Origin: Pandoraea fibrosis
GTDB lineage: Bacteria; Pseudomonadota; Gammaproteobacteria; Burkholderiales; Burkholderiaceae
DNA: 64,000 nt
Direction of reading: 5' to 3'
NCBI RefSeq assembly: GCF_000807775.2
Contig: NZ_CP047385.1
Location: 5,084,001 to 5,148,000, forward strand
Made by a program: the position numbers and the translations under genes. The notes under the pieces are model-generated. The model was not told the origin of the DNA, ran no database searches, and was given only the letters and a program-made list of their open reading frames with translations. This document shows, one piece after another, positions 55,714 through 64,000 of this stretch; position 1 is the stretch's first letter; each line of letters begins with the position of its first letter.

Positions 55714-56685
55714 ATGTTTCACCGCAAAATTATCGCGACACTCACCATGGCATTTGCTGCGAGCGTCGGCGCACAACACGCGCATGCGCTGACCGTCTAT
55801 ACCGCCGGCCCCGGCAACCTCAGCAAGAAGCTCGCTGCAGGTTTCGAGAAGAAGACCGGCATCAAAGTCGATGTATTTCAAGCCACGACCGGCAAGGTGA
55901 TGGCACGTATCGAAGCAGAACAGGCCAACCCGCGCGCCGACGTTCTGATTTCGGCCTCGTGGGACACCGCGCAGGATCTCGAGAAGCGCGGCTGGCTCGC
56001 CCCTGTCCAGAGTCCCAATGCCGCACGCGTGCCCGCGCCGTTCAAGACGTCACATTACGTGGCACAGGGCCTCTCGGCGCTCGGCATTGTCTGGAACGCC
56101 AAGTCGGGCACCCCCGAGCCGCATGACTGGCGCGACCTGACCAAGCCGGCCTATCGCCATCTCGTGACGATGCCGGACCCGGCTCTCTCGGGGGCGTCGG
56201 CGGATCTGTTGCTGGGATTGCAAGCCCGTCTGGGCGTCGAAGCGTGGAAACTCTTCGACGATCTCAAGCAAAACGGCATGGTCATCTCGGGCCCGAACGC
56301 TCAGGCGCTCAACCCGGTGCTGCAAGGCGCGAAGGCGGCCGTGTTCGGTGCGGTCGATTACGTCGCCTACGCAGCCGCGGCAAACGGCGAAGCAGTGAAG
56401 GTCATCTTCCCGACGAGCGGCACGGTCATCGCTCCGCGGCCGATGATGATCCTGAACACGTCGAAGCAGCAGAACGAAGCGCGTCAGTTCATCGACTATG
56501 TCCTGTCGGAAGAAGGTCAGCAGATGGTCGCCGAAGCGTGGCTGATTCCCGCGCGCGAGGACATCGCGATCAAGCGCGCGTCGTTCAAGGATCTGCGACT
56601 GTTGCCGCAGGGTGACGCACAATCGTCGGGCGCTTCGCGCGCCGAAGTCCTGGCACGTTTCGCCAAACTTAACGGCCAGCACTGA
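55714..56685 (+). CDS. ABC transporter periplasmic binding protein (family 1, FbpA/PhnS-like)
   Basis: A 323-residue secreted protein: signal peptide of about 25 residues ending AHA, then LTVYTAGPGNLSKKLAAGFEKKTGIKVDVFQATTGKVMARI, RADVLISASWDTAQDLEKRGWL and the hinge ALSGASADLLLGL. This fits the Fe3+/thiamine/2-aminoethylphosphonate binding cluster. I do not see the consecutive Tyr-Tyr iron ligands of FbpA, so an organic phosphonate or another anion is as likely as iron. Confidence 0.85.
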   Translation: MFHRKIIATLTMAFAASVGAQHAHALTVYTAGPGNLSKKLAAGFEKKTGIKVDVFQATTGKVMARIEAEQANPRADVLISASWDTAQDLEKRGWLAPVQSPNAARVPAPFKTSHYVAQGLSALGIVWNAKSGTPEPHDWRDLTKPAYRHLVTMPDPALSGASADLLLGLQARLGVEAWKLFDDLKQNGMVISGPNAQALNPVLQGAKAAVFGAVDYVAYAAAANGEAVKVIFPTSGTVIAPRPMMILNTSKQQNEARQFIDYVLSEEGQQMVAEAWLIPAREDIAIKRASFKDLRLLPQGDAQSSGASRAEVLARFAKLNGQH

Positions 56686-56687
56686 CG

Positions 56688-58346
56688 GTGAAATCGTTCC
56701 GACTACTCCCCTCGGCGACGGTTGCAGCCCTCGCCGTCGTGGTAGCGTTGCCGGTCGCGTTCGTGCTGTTGCAGGCGGTTTTTCCGCACCTCGCGCAAGG
56801 CTCGTTCGCCGAGCCCTTCGCCGCGCTCTGGCCCACGCTGTCGCATGACAGCACGCTACCGCTGGTCACCAACACGTTACGGTTGGGACTCTCGGTCGCG
56901 CTGGGTACGGCACTCGTCGGCGGTGCGCTGGGGGCGGTACGCGGCCTGTTTCATGTACCGGGCGCCCGGCTCTGGGATCTGTGCTTCCTGCTCCCGTTTC
57001 TCGTGCCGCCGTATCTCGCGGCACTCGGCTGGATGCTGTTGTTGCAAACGGGCGGCTACGCCCAGCAACTCACCGGGCTCGATGCCGGACAGTTCCTGTT
57101 CTCGCTGCCGGGCCTCGTCTTCGTGATGACGCTCAACATCTTCCCTGTCGTGTACTTCGCCGTCTCGCGCGCACTTGCCACCACCGGCTCACGCCTGGCC
57201 GACGTCGCGCGCGTGCACGGCGCCTCGGCATGGCGGGCGTTTGCCCGGGTGACGTTGCCGCTGGCGCTGCCCGCGTTCGCTGCCAGTCTGCTGCTGGCGT
57301 TCACGATGGCCATCGAGGAGTTCGGTGCGCCCGCCGCCCTCGGCGCGCGTGCCGGCTTTTCCGTGCTGGTGACGTCTATCGAAGGCCGCTTTGCCGACTG
57401 GCCCATCGATCTGCCGGGCGCGTCGATTCTGTCGGTCATGCTCGCCGCGATCGCTCTGCTCGCCTTCGTGTTGCAGCACAGACTCGCGGCAGGCAAGGAC
57501 GTCGAGACGCAGACCGGCAAACCGATCGCTTCACCACCGCGTGCGCTGGGGCGCTGGCAGGCGCCGGTGCTGTGCGGCTTCGGTTTTGTGGCGCTGCTGG
57601 CCACGCTCGCCCCCCTGTTCTCGATTCTGGCCACGGCGTTCTCGGGCACGCTCTCGGGCGGCCTGTCGCTCGCCAATCTGACGACGGCGCACTTCGCGGC
57701 GTTACTGGGTCAGGGAGCGGAGGGCATCGAAGCGCTGGCGACGAGCCTGTCGCTCGCGTTGGGGACATCGCTAGTGACCGGCGTGCTGGGGTTTCTGTGC
57801 GCTTGGTGCGTCGTGAAGTCGACGATGCGCGGACGTGTCCTGATCGACGGCCTGTCGTTGCTGCCGCATGCGCTGCCGGGCATCGTTGTCGGCGTGGGCC
57901 TGATCCTCGCGTGGAACCTGCCGTTCTGGCCGGTCACGCCGTACAACACGTGGGGGATTCTGCTGCTGTCGTATAGCTGCCTGTTACTGCCCTACCCGGT
58001 GCGTTACACGAGCGCGGCCTTGCGTCAGACAGCCGCCTCGCTCGAAGCCGCCGCTCGCGTGCACGGCGCGCCCGCCGGTGTGGCGCTGCGCCGCATCACG
58101 TTGCCACTCGTGATGCCCGCCCTCGGGGCGTCGCTGATGATCGTGTTCGCCATCGCATCGCGCGAGTTGGTGACCTCGTTGCTACTCGCTCCCAGTGGCG
58201 TGCAGACAGTCTCGATCTTCGTGTGGCGTCAGTTCGAGCAGGGCTCCATCGGGCAAGGCATGGCGATGGGTGTCGTGTCGATGACCGTGAGCGGCACCTT
58301 GCTTGCGCTGGCGTCGAAGCTCAACGGCAAACCGGCGAACGGCTAA
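56688..58346 (+). CDS. ABC transporter permease, two fused permease domains
   Basis: A 552-residue inner-membrane protein with about twelve helices and two copies of the permease coupling loop: RLADVARVHGASAWRAFARVTLPLALP near residue 170 and ASLEAAARVHGAPAGVALRRITLPLVMP near 450. FbpB/PhnU-PhnV-type importers often have this fused arrangement, so one polypeptide forms the whole channel. The start is a GTG two bases after the binding-protein stop. Last gene of the porin-ABC operon. Confidence 0.9.
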   Translation: MKSFRLLPSATVAALAVVVALPVAFVLLQAVFPHLAQGSFAEPFAALWPTLSHDSTLPLVTNTLRLGLSVALGTALVGGALGAVRGLFHVPGARLWDLCFLLPFLVPPYLAALGWMLLLQTGGYAQQLTGLDAGQFLFSLPGLVFVMTLNIFPVVYFAVSRALATTGSRLADVARVHGASAWRAFARVTLPLALPAFAASLLLAFTMAIEEFGAPAALGARAGFSVLVTSIEGRFADWPIDLPGASILSVMLAAIALLAFVLQHRLAAGKDVETQTGKPIASPPRALGRWQAPVLCGFGFVALLATLAPLFSILATAFSGTLSGGLSLANLTTAHFAALLGQGAEGIEALATSLSLALGTSLVTGVLGFLCAWCVVKSTMRGRVLIDGLSLLPHALPGIVVGVGLILAWNLPFWPVTPYNTWGILLLSYSCLLLPYPVRYTSAALRQTAASLEAAARVHGAPAGVALRRITLPLVMPALGASLMIVFAIASRELVTSLLLAPSGVQTVSIFVWRQFEQGSIGQGMAMGVVSMTVSGTLLALASKLNGKPANG

Positions 58347-58439
58347 CGCCATGCGCATCGCGCCCGGCTTGCCCTGACCTCGATTGACGTCAGCGCCGGG
58401 CGCAACCCGCTGCCCCTATCGCCGCAATGCGTGTGCCGT

Positions 58440-58772
58440 TCAGAACGGCATGCGCACCAACTCCTCCACCGCGCCCACCACCTTGTCGCGCGTGCGCATG
58501 AGCATGGAAAACGACAGGTCGGCCTGAGCGCTCGCCAGCATCGCGCCCGTCAGATCGTCGCTGTGCCCCAGATCGACCGCCTTCATGCGGTCGCCCGCGT
58601 CGCGCTGAGCGGCATCGACACCGCGCAGCATCGCGCCGAAATCGGGCCTGCCCGAGGGACCGGCCAATGCTGGCTCGGCCTCGCGCACACCTGCGGCCAT
58701 ATTCAATTCGCGTTGCGTCGCCTGCATGCGACGCATTTCAGTCATCAGCGACTGTTCCATCGAGATGGGCAT
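58440..58772 (-). CDS. fliE: Flagellar hook-basal body protein FliE
   Basis: A 110-residue FliE, which joins the MS ring to the rod. The C-terminal half has the family pattern: DFGAMLRGVDAAQRDAGDRMKAVDLGHSDDLTGAMLASAQADLSFSMLMRTRDKVVGAVEELVRM, ending like FliE's RNKLV-AY-E-M motif. GGAG six bases ahead fixes ATG 58772. Unlike in most clusters it lies on the strand opposite the fliM-flhA genes. Its promoter would lie in the 213-bp divergent gap. Confidence 0.85.
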   Translation of the reverse strand: MPISMEQSLMTEMRRMQATQRELNMAAGVREAEPALAGPSGRPDFGAMLRGVDAAQRDAGDRMKAVDLGHSDDLTGAMLASAQADLSFSMLMRTRDKVVGAVEELVRMPF

Positions 58773-58985
58773 TCGGATCTCCGTGATGCGTTTGAACGGG
58801 TGCCTCGCTGACTGCACAAGCGCACCGGCATGAGTCCGCACTTTACGCACACCCACCCCCCTCACGATTGGGCAATCCCCCAAAGCGCACGCACTTGAGT
58901 TATTCCCCATCAACAAGGATGGGCTACGCCCTTAGGATGCGAACTTCCCTGCGCTCAGAAGCGCTGCGAACCGTCTACCCATCTC

Positions 58986-59843
58986 ATGAACACTATGCAC
59001 GCGCCTACGCCGCCCGGCGTGATCCGGGCACTCGATCCATGCCGGCTCGGACAGCCGACGCAGCTCCTCGATCCCCTGACCGAGCGGCTGCGCTCGCGTC
59101 TCGATGTCCAATTACCGCAGCACGTCCGTCATCGCCATGCTATGGCGTGGCGCGTCACCGCCATGTCGGTGAGCGCCAACGCCCCGGATACGGCCAATGT
59201 CATCGTGCAGCGCTTTCGCATCGAGGGTCATTGCATCGACGTGGCGCTCGACGCCGGCCTGCTCCGTGACGCCTTCCGTCTGCGCTACGACGCGGACGAC
59301 TTCGTCGGGCCGCCCGCCATGCACGCGACGCCCCCTGCGGCGACTTACGAGCGCTTTGTCACCCGCTTTGCGAGGCAAATGCTCGACGCCCTGCGACAGG
59401 CGGTGTCCCCGGAGATGGCGCCGGTCCCGGCCAATGTCGAGACCCTCGACCCCGATCCGCGACTGACGCCGTCCTCCTTGTGGATCGGCGCGTGCATTGC
59501 AGATCGTGCCGGCGACACCCCGCTGGGCACCGTCACGTTCCGGCTCGCGGCAGAAGACGCGCGCCGTTGGCTCACGATGTTGGGCCCCGATGCGAGCGAA
59601 CGTGCCGCACAACACACCCGGGCCGCGTGCGACGTCGCCACGATTCCAGTGCGTCTGAGCGCGCACTGGCTCGACATCGATCTGTCGCTCGGCGCCCTGC
59701 TCGACGCCCGTGCCGGCGATGTGCTGCCCGTGCGCTTCATGCAACGTGCCCTCGTTTGCGTGGATAACGACCCGCTGATGAGTGCCGACATCATCGAGCG
59801 CGATGCCCATCTGTGCCTCACGCACTTCCAAACTCTGGAGTAA
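58986..59843 (+). CDS. fliM: Flagellar motor switch protein FliM, lateral (Flag-2) type
   Basis: A 285-residue protein. RALDPCRLGQPTQLLDPLTERLRSRL near the start corresponds to the RLDP-LG-P-LL opening of lateral-type FliM/YscQ-like proteins; the usual N-terminal CheY-binding peptide (EIDALL-like) is absent. The C-terminal 75 residues (VATIPVRLSAHWLDIDLSLGALLDARAGDVLPV) form a SpoA/C-ring domain. Position directly before fliN and fliP supports the call. Lack of the CheY peptide suggests the motor may not switch in the canonical way. Confidence 0.72.
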   Translation: MNTMHAPTPPGVIRALDPCRLGQPTQLLDPLTERLRSRLDVQLPQHVRHRHAMAWRVTAMSVSANAPDTANVIVQRFRIEGHCIDVALDAGLLRDAFRLRYDADDFVGPPAMHATPPAATYERFVTRFARQMLDALRQAVSPEMAPVPANVETLDPDPRLTPSSLWIGACIADRAGDTPLGTVTFRLAAEDARRWLTMLGPDASERAAQHTRAACDVATIPVRLSAHWLDIDLSLGALLDARAGDVLPVRFMQRALVCVDNDPLMSADIIERDAHLCLTHFQTLE

Positions 59844-59850
59844 GGTTCCC

Positions 59851-60303
59851 ATGACTACCCATTTCCCTCACGACCCCGCCGCTCAGGCGTCGCACGACGC
59901 CAACGTGGCCGATCTGCGCCCGGACGCGGCTCTGGACGATCTTCCCCCGTTGGACGATCTCGCTCAAGACCTTGCCGGCGACTGGCTCGGCGACGCCGTT
60001 ACGGGATCGGCGCCTGCGTCGCAAGCCGGCGCTGCGCCCGTACCGCTCGCCATGCGCGAGACGCTGCGCCGCGTGCCGGTCAAGCTCACGCTCGAAGTCG
60101 GTGCGACGCGTCTTACGCTCGGTGAACTGGCCGCGCTGCGCGCCGACGACGTACTCAGCCTCGACCGTGCCGCCGGTGCGCCGCTCGCCGTGCTGGTCAA
60201 TGGCGTGCCCGTCGGCCTGGCCGAGGTGGTGGTCTCGGGTGCGCAATACGGACTGAAGATCCTCACGCTCGACGCGCTCGAGCTGGATCGTCTCGCGCGA
60301 TGA
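59851..60303 (+). CDS. fliN: Flagellar motor switch protein FliN
   Basis: A 150-residue C-ring protein: acidic variable N-terminus (about 1-70), then a SpoA domain: RRVPVKLTLEVGATRLTLGELAALRADDVLSLDR and GVPVGLAEVVVSGAQYGLKIL. GGAGTAAGG precedes ATG 59851. The stop overlaps fliP (ATGA). Confidence 0.88.
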   Translation: MTTHFPHDPAAQASHDANVADLRPDAALDDLPPLDDLAQDLAGDWLGDAVTGSAPASQAGAAPVPLAMRETLRRVPVKLTLEVGATRLTLGELAALRADDVLSLDRAAGAPLAVLVNGVPVGLAEVVVSGAQYGLKILTLDALELDRLAR

Positions 60304-61121
60304 AAGCCGCGCTACAGATCGTGCGCCAGCGGTTGGTGCACCCGATCAGGACGCGCGGCTTCCCGCTGTGCGCATCGGAGACCTTCGTCCTCGCGATTCT
60401 GGCGATCGGCTTCGCCCTGTTCGCCACCGGGGCACGCGCCGACGAGGCAGGCGACCTGATGCGCTTGCGCTCACAGGGCGGCACGACCGACTTCACCGTC
60501 AAGACGCAGTTGCTCATCCTGATGACGCTGCTGGGCCTGCTGCCCATGATGCTGATGGTGATGACCACATTCGTGCGCTTCGCCATCATCCTGGCGCTGC
60601 TGCGTCAGGCGCTCGGTCTTCAACAGGGGTTGCCTGCGCGCGTGCTGACCGGCATGGCACTCTTGCTCAGCCTGCTCGTCATGCGCCCGGTCGGCGAAGC
60701 CATCTGGTCACAAGCGGTCGTGCCCTACGACGAAAACCGGATCACGCTGACCGAAGCGATCCGTGCCGGCGAGGCACCGCTCTCGCGCTTCATGCTCGCG
60801 CAGACCCGTCAATCTTCTCTCGACCTGATGGCTCGCCTCACAGGTGAGACCGAGGTTGCCGAGCCGCAGGCGCACAGTTTTCTGGTCAAGGCATCGGCCT
60901 TCCTGCTGAGCGAACTCAAAACCGCGTTTCAGGTGGGCGCCATGCTCTTCGTGCCGTTTCTCGTCATCGATCTGGTGGTGGCCTCGGTGCTGATGGCGAT
61001 GGGCATGATGATGCTCTCGCCGCTGGTCGTCTCCCTGCCGCTCAAGCTCCTGCTGTTCGTCCTCATCGACGGTTGGACACTGACCGTCAGCACGTTGGTC
61101 TCCAGCGTGCAGGCCGTTTGA
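60300..61121 (+). CDS. fliP: Flagellar type III export protein FliP
   Basis: A 273-residue core export-gate protein: signal-like N-terminus, then TQLLILMTLLGLLPMMLMVMTTFVRFAIILALLRQALG, FMLAQTRQSSLDLMARL, and FVPFLVIDLVVASVLMAMGMMMLSPLVVSLPLKLLLFVLIDGW, all diagnostic. No fliO gene precedes it; fliN-fliP overlap directly. Confidence 0.95.
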   Translation: MKAALQIVRQRLVHPIRTRGFPLCASETFVLAILAIGFALFATGARADEAGDLMRLRSQGGTTDFTVKTQLLILMTLLGLLPMMLMVMTTFVRFAIILALLRQALGLQQGLPARVLTGMALLLSLLVMRPVGEAIWSQAVVPYDENRITLTEAIRAGEAPLSRFMLAQTRQSSLDLMARLTGETEVAEPQAHSFLVKASAFLLSELKTAFQVGAMLFVPFLVIDLVVASVLMAMGMMMLSPLVVSLPLKLLLFVLIDGWTLTVSTLVSSVQAV

Positions 61122-61131
61122 GGAGAACGTC

Positions 61132-61404
61132 ATGCTTACCAGCGACATTGCCATTGACATCGGCCTCGACGCGCTACGGCTCGTCATCACCATCGTGCTT
61201 GTGCTGATCGTGCCGAGCCTCGTGATGGGCCTTGTGGTTGCCCTGTTTCAGGCGGCCACGCAAATCAACGAGCAGACGCTGTCGTTTCTGCCGCGCCTGA
61301 TCGTCACACTGATTACGCTCGGGCTCGCCGCCCCTTGGCTCGCCGGCACGCTCACCGACTTTGCCGCCGAAACCTTTGCCCGGGCGGCCACCCTGGCCGG
61401 TTAG
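61132..61404 (+). CDS. fliQ: Flagellar export protein FliQ
   Basis: A 90-residue export-gate subunit with two helices: DALRLVITIVLVLIVPSLVMGLVVALFQAATQINEQTLSFLPRLIVTL is the FliQ signature. GAGGAG lies ahead of the start. It sits between fliP and fliR in the standard order. Confidence 0.95.
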   Translation: MLTSDIAIDIGLDALRLVITIVLVLIVPSLVMGLVVALFQAATQINEQTLSFLPRLIVTLITLGLAAPWLAGTLTDFAAETFARAATLAG

Positions 61405-61441
61405 CGCTGCGCGCACCGACGCCGCTGCCGGACGAACGATC

Positions 61442-62257
61442 ATGCCGTTTCCCCTCCCCTTTGCCGCGTGGCCCGGCCTCGAAGGCTGGCTTGCCCAGTG
61501 GCCCGCCCAACTCGTCGTGCTGTGGTGGCCGTTCTGCCGCTTCATCGCGGCACTGAGCATGCTGCCGCTCGTGGGCGAAGGCGTGGTGCCAATGCGCTGG
61601 CGTGTGTTGATGGCGCTGATGCTAAGCCTCGCCCTCTGGCCGATATTCGCCCAGAGCGGCGTGCCGTCGACCGATCCGTTTTCACTCGCCGGCATTGCGC
61701 TCGCGGCCGAGCAGGCAATCATCGGCGCATGCCTCGGTCTGGCGTTCTTCATCGTACGCAGTCTGCTCACGCTCGTGGGATATCTGTGCGCGTCGCAGAT
61801 GGGATTGGCCATGGCGGCCATGAACGATCCGATGAACGGCGAAGCCAGCGAACCGGTATCGCTGCTGATGGTCTGCCTTGGCACGTTGCTCTTCTTCATC
61901 GCCGATGCGCACCTGATCGCCGTGTCGGTCGTTGCGCGCAGTTTCGAGGTGTGGCCCATCGGGGGCGGGTTGCCGCTCACCGACCTGACCGGTCTGCTGC
62001 GCGCCCTGGGCTGGACGCTGGCCGCCGCGATCACACTGGCGCTGCCCGTCGTGCTCACGACGTTCATCGTGCAATTCGGTCTCGGATTGCTCAACCGTGC
62101 CGCGCCGGCCCTGAATCTGTTCTCGCTGGGCTTCGCCGTGACGACGCTTGTCGGACTGGTCGTGCTCGCCGCACTCGTCCCGGCCCTGCCGGCCCATTAC
62201 CTGACGTTGACCGAGCGCGTACTCGATTCGCTCGGCCCCGTCGCACGACCGGGATGA
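61442..62257 (+). CDS. fliR: Flagellar export protein FliR
   Basis: A 271-residue membrane protein with about six to eight helices; ALSMLPLVGEGVVPMRWRVLMALMLSLALWP and YLCASQMGLAMAAMNDPMNGEASEPVSLLM match FliR. ATG 61442 is used, since the open frame further upstream overlaps fliQ. FliR stacks with FliP and FliQ in the export gate. Confidence 0.92.
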   Translation: MPFPLPFAAWPGLEGWLAQWPAQLVVLWWPFCRFIAALSMLPLVGEGVVPMRWRVLMALMLSLALWPIFAQSGVPSTDPFSLAGIALAAEQAIIGACLGLAFFIVRSLLTLVGYLCASQMGLAMAAMNDPMNGEASEPVSLLMVCLGTLLFFIADAHLIAVSVVARSFEVWPIGGGLPLTDLTGLLRALGWTLAAAITLALPVVLTTFIVQFGLGLLNRAAPALNLFSLGFAVTTLVGLVVLAALVPALPAHYLTLTERVLDSLGPVARPG

Positions 62258-62261
62258 GTGC

Positions 62262-63410
62262 ATGACGCCCCAAGACACCGGCGACAAGTCGGAAGCCGCC
62301 TCCCATCAGAAGCTGCGCCGCGCGCGTGAGCAAGGACAGGTGGCGCGCTCGCGCGATACGGCCACGGCCGTGGGCATCATGGCCAGCGTCGCGGTGCTCG
62401 CCGTCACCGCCCCTGCGCAGCTCGACGAATTCCGCTCGCTCTACGCGGCAGCATTCGCCGACCTCGCCGGCATCGGCTTCGACGACGCATGGACGGCCTT
62501 GTTGCCCGCCGCGATGGGGTTGCTCGTCAAACTCATCGCCCCGCTCGCGGCCATTCCGCTATGCATCAGCGTGGCCGCCATGCTGCCCGGCGGTTACGTC
62601 TTCAGCACGACCTTGCTCAAACCGAAATGGCAACGTCTGTCGCCCAAGTCGAACCTCGGGCGGCTGGTCTCGATGAAGCACTACGCGCAGGTCGGGACCG
62701 CCATTCTCAAGGTCGCACTGGTCGTGACCGTGCTGATCCTTGCCCTGCGCGCGCGCTGGGACGATTTGCTCGCGTTGCAGGCGAGCGCTCCCACCGAGGC
62801 CATCACCGTGGGATTGTGGCTGTTGCGCGACGCCGTGCTCGCACTGGGTGGCGCGTTCGTGGCGTTCGCGATGCTCGATCTGCCGCTGCAACGCTTTCTG
62901 TTCATGCGCGACCAGCGCATGACCAAGCAAGAGGTGAAGAACGAACACAAGCAGACCGAGGGACGCCCCGAAGTGAAGCAGCGCATTCGCCAGATTCAGC
63001 GCCGCATGGCCGAGCGTAGCTTGCGCCGCACGGTGCCGGGCGCCGATGTAGTGATCGTCAACCCGACGCACTACGCCATCGCGCTCAAGTACGACACCGC
63101 GCGCGCGCAGGCGCCCTACGTGGTGGCGCGCGGCCTCGACGAAATGGCCGGCGTGATGCGCCAGATCGCCCGCGAACACAAGATCGACGTGGTGAGTGCT
63201 CCGCCGCTCGCCCGCGCCCTGTACCACACAAGTCAGGTCAACCAGCAGATTCCCGGCGTCCTTTACGACGCGGTCGCCGTGATTCTGGCCTACGTCCTGC
63301 AATTGCGCGCCTGGCGTACCGGCGAGCGCGCGACCCAACCCGACCGTCCGGACACGCCCGCCGTGCCCGTGGCGCTCTCCGATCCCCCTTCCACGCGACC
63401 GAGTCCCTGA
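62262..63410 (+). CDS. flhB: Flagellar export switch protein FlhB
   Basis: A 382-residue protein: four membrane helices, then the cytoplasmic domain with the autocleavage site NPTH (Asn near residue 267) in [14 protein letters not shown], and [15 protein letters not shown] context. The N-terminus [22 protein letters not shown] is typical. The tail after about 355 is Pro/Thr-rich, as in other FlhB proteins. Four bases after fliR. Confidence 0.95.
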   Translation: MTPQDTGDKSEAASHQKLRRAREQGQVARSRDTATAVGIMASVAVLAVTAPAQLDEFRSLYAAAFADLAGIGFDDAWTALLPAAMGLLVKLIAPLAAIPLCISVAAMLPGGYVFSTTLLKPKWQRLSPKSNLGRLVSMKHYAQVGTAILKVALVVTVLILALRARWDDLLALQASAPTEAITVGLWLLRDAVLALGGAFVAFAMLDLPLQRFLFMRDQRMTKQEVKNEHKQTEGRPEVKQRIRQIQRRMAERSLRRTVPGADVVIVNPTHYAIALKYDTARAQAPYVVARGLDEMAGVMRQIAREHKIDVVSAPPLARALYHTSQVNQQIPGVLYDAVAVILAYVLQLRAWRTGERATQPDRPDTPAVPVALSDPPSTRPSP

Positions 63411-63414
63411 ACCT

Positions 63415-64000
63415 ATGAGCCGACTACTGACCGACCTTCGGCGTCACAAATTTCTGACGCCGCTCCTCGTCTTCGCCATCCTCGCGATGGTGATCCTGCC
63501 GCTGCCGCCGCTGCTGCTCGACACGCTCTTCACGTTCAACATCGTGCTCTCGATGGTCGTGATTCTGGTGAGTCTGTCAGTGCGGCGTCCGCTCGACTTC
63601 TCCGTCTTCCCGACGGTCATCCTCGCCACGACGCTCATGCGTCTGACGCTGAATGTGGCCTCCACGCGCGTGGTGCTGCTCAACGGCAACGAAGGCACGC
63701 ATGCGGCGGGTAGCGTCATCGAATCGTTCGGTAACGTGGTCATCGGGGGCAACTTCGTCGTGGGCCTCGTGGTGTTCGTGATCCTGATGATCATCAACTT
63801 CGTGGTGGTCACAAAGGGAGCCGAGCGCATTTCCGAGGTCTCGGCGCGCTTCACACTCGACGCGTTGCCCGGCAAGCAGATGGCCATCGATGCCGACCTC
63901 AACGCGGGGCTCATCAATCAGGAAGCCGCGCAGACCCGCCGACGCGAAGTGAGTTCGGAGGCCGATTTCTACGGCGCGATGGATGGGGCTTCGAAGTTCG
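63415..64000 (+). CDS. flhA: Flagellar export protein FlhA, N-terminal part
   Basis: About 195 codons, cut by the window end. The visible part starts [19 protein letters not shown], has [20 protein letters not shown] and [29 protein letters not shown], then [46 protein letters not shown] and the FHIPEP-family [21 protein letters not shown]. Follows flhB by four bases, last gene seen in the export series. Confidence 0.95.
   Translation, partial: MSRLLTDLRRHKFLTPLLVFAILAMVILPLPPLLLDTLFTFNIVLSMVVILVSLSVRRPLDFSVFPTVILATTLMRLTLNVASTRVVLLNGNEGTHAAGSVIESFGNVVIGGNFVVGLVVFVILMIINFVVVTKGAERISEVSARFTLDALPGKQMAIDADLNAGLINQEAAQTRRREVSSEADFYGAMDGASKF

Overview
The window is high-GC, densely coded DNA from a Gram-negative betaproteobacterium. 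Its gene content (LivJHMGF, MetNIQ, RibBA with a degenerate C-terminal domain, OmpC-type trimeric porin, DUF1328, CsbD and entericidin genes, FliP/FlhB export genes) points to the Burkholderiaceae. Pandoraea is my best guess at the genus, but that is inference from gene content alone. I see no rRNA, tRNA, CRISPR array, insertion sequence or prophage.

Layout. 1-2.1 kb: the 3' end of a gene with a LecA/PA-IL-like lectin domain, an apparently non-coding stretch, then an MFS exporter. 2.1-6.3 kb: mgtA (minus) facing a YbjG-type undecaprenyl-diphosphatase, with a long mgtA leader between them that looks like a riboswitch or attenuator. 6.4-11.7 kb: rnk, hemL, a lemA/TPM-domain trio and ribD. 11.8-14.7 kb: a lower meta-cleavage module (tautomerase, hydratase, decarboxylase) with a divergent LysR regulator. 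15-20 kb: the five-gene branched-chain amino acid ABC operon. 20-21 kb: an ArsR regulator with an SRPBCC protein. 21.2-24.7 kb: ribBA, ribH, nusB and an aminotransferase. 25-32 kb: a lytic transglycosylase, a UbiD-like decarboxylase, a succinate-semialdehyde dehydrogenase and an APC permease. 32-37 kb: an EAL-CBS-GGDEF protein and metNIQ.

37.4-43.7 kb is a stress-type island. A CHASE3 histidine kinase is divergent from a minus-strand run of a NarL-type regulator, a lone receiver, a ferritin-like protein and two DUF1328 peptides. It is followed by CsbD, entericidin, a Cys-pair repeat protein and a Pro/Tyr-rich secreted protein. 43.8-51.4 kb: a soluble chemoreceptor, two LysR regulators, a TSUP exporter, a PfkB sugar kinase, an NAD-dependent reductase and a MipA/OmpV protein. 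51.6-58.3 kb: an RstAB-like two-component system, then a porin translationally coupled to a Fe(III)/phosphonate-type ABC importer. 58.4-64 kb: a flagellar switch and export cluster (fliE on the opposite strand; fliM-fliN-fliP-fliQ-fliR-flhB-flhA, no fliO), whose order and FliM type resemble the Flag-2/lateral system. flhA runs off the window.

The most interesting non-coding signal is the mgtA leader. A start-proximal -10 box, a structured 5' domain, an intrinsic terminator and a mutually exclusive antiterminator helix all lie in a divergent intergenic region where no upstream gene needs terminating. Similar but weaker hints lie before metN (terminator-like hairpin against the start codon, with a competing helix) and before the lytic transglycosylase (long structured 5' UTR).
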